This document shows positions 63,693-64,000 of a stretch of DNA of 64,000 nt, in pieces; within the stretch, counting starts at the first letter, position 1; every line of letters begins with the position of its first letter. A program made the translations under genes and the position numbers. The notes under the pieces are model-generated. The model searched no databases, was not told the DNA's origin, and saw only the letters and a program-made list of their open reading frames with translations. Source of the stretch: Chitinophagaceae bacterium C216 (GTDB lineage: Bacteria; Bacteroidota; Bacteroidia; Chitinophagales; Chitinophagaceae). The stretch lies in the NCBI GenBank assembly GCA_028485475.2, contig CP144143.1, forward strand, positions 2,232,001 through 2,296,000, written 5' to 3'.

Positions 63693-64000
63693 TTATTTTT
63701 TGAAAAGACCATTTTTAAGACTTGGATCTATTTTCTTAAAATTCAACCCGAGGATATCACTGATAACAGAAGATATATTTACAAGATGTATCTCTTCAAT
63801 TGAAGTACGATTTTTGAATGATGGGCCAAAACCGATAAATCCAGTACGCAGTTCCTTCATGCGTGGATCGTGACCATGTGAGCCAGTTACATTCTTTTTT
63901 ACTTTTATAAAATCACCTTCAGTGTTACCATTAAAAGCAGAATTGTTATTGGCACTTACAGCCAGGGCTACTTCAGGATTCACTCCCATACTATCCAATT
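63693..64000 (-). CDS. C-terminal part of an alkaline phosphatase-like hydrolase
   Basis: Only the last 100 or so residues are in the window; the gene continues past the right edge. The segment TGSHGHDPRMKELRTGFIGF followed by SIEEIHLVNISSVISDILGL is the end of a type I phosphodiesterase/nucleotide pyrophosphatase or related alkaline phosphatase-superfamily enzyme, where the GHDP.. histidine is a metal ligand. It may be another member of the sulfated-glycan cluster, but a general role is equally possible. Confidence 0.75.
   Translation of the reverse strand, partial: LDSMGVNPEVALAVSANNNSAFNGNTEGDFIKVKKNVTGSHGHDPRMKELRTGFIGFGPSFKNRTSIEEIHLVNISSVISDILGLNFKKIDPSLKNGLFKK

Noticed and set aside
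1-64000. CRISPR arrays, tRNA or rRNA genes, prophage or plasmid origin signals
   Set aside because: No regularly spaced repeats, cloverleaf-like conserved segments or phage structural genes were seen; a covariance-model scan would settle this.

Overview
The window looks like a chromosomal segment of a Bacteroidota bacterium, most likely a Chitinophagaceae-type relative. The evidence is the gene content: a fused SecDF, a MutS2 without a Smr tail, a DUF4270 lipoprotein beside a GT5-only glycogen-synthase-like protein and panC, and a hybrid two-component sensor flanked by sulfatases. Many candidate promoters also carry the Bacteroidota -7 box TAnnTTTG. No rRNA, tRNA or CRISPR array was recognised.

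Layout. Positions 0.5-2.4 kb hold an arsR-SRPBCC-DoxX-DHFR-like operon behind three palindromes. Positions 2.4-7 kb are accessory DNA: a small membrane protein, a winged-helix regulator cut by an IS982-like element, then a decayed Zorya-type anti-phage pair (zorB with a nonsense codon and an IS-derived tail, zorA with a one-base frameshift in a homopolymer), and a lipoprotein. Positions 7-19 kb are mostly housekeeping (VOC protein, msrA, mutS2, secDF, an aminotransferase, a TPR histidine kinase, fructosamine kinase).

Positions 20-30 kb form the most distinctive locus, a six-gene co-directional block: Ser/Thr kinase with one membrane span, unknown 313-residue protein, a possible 22-residue membrane micropeptide coupled to a PP2C phosphatase, a giant RodA/FtsW-PBP fusion (glycosyltransferase plus transpeptidase in one chain), an FHA protein, and a second kinase fused to an FHA domain. 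This parallels the actinobacterial fha-pstP-rodA-pbpA-pknA-pknB operon and suggests phospho-threonine control of peptidoglycan synthesis.

Positions 30-45 kb carry panD, a LysM/SH3 protein with four SH3b repeats, fmt, an FKBP, pepT, an SPFH protein, stress oxidoreductases, a class A beta-lactamase-like serine hydrolase, a marR-arr (rifampin ADP-ribosyltransferase) pair behind a 37-bp inverted repeat, and an Rrf2-truncated haemoglobin-membrane protein operon that looks like a nitric oxide or redox response. Positions 45-57 kb carry gyrA, metK, DUF4270, a GT5-like protein, panC, an OsmC protein, a metZ-like sulfhydrylase, ribokinase and rlmH. Positions 56.7-64 kb are a sulfatase / hybrid two-component sensor / sulfatase / phosphodiesterase cluster, probably part of a sulfated-glycan utilisation locus running off the right edge.
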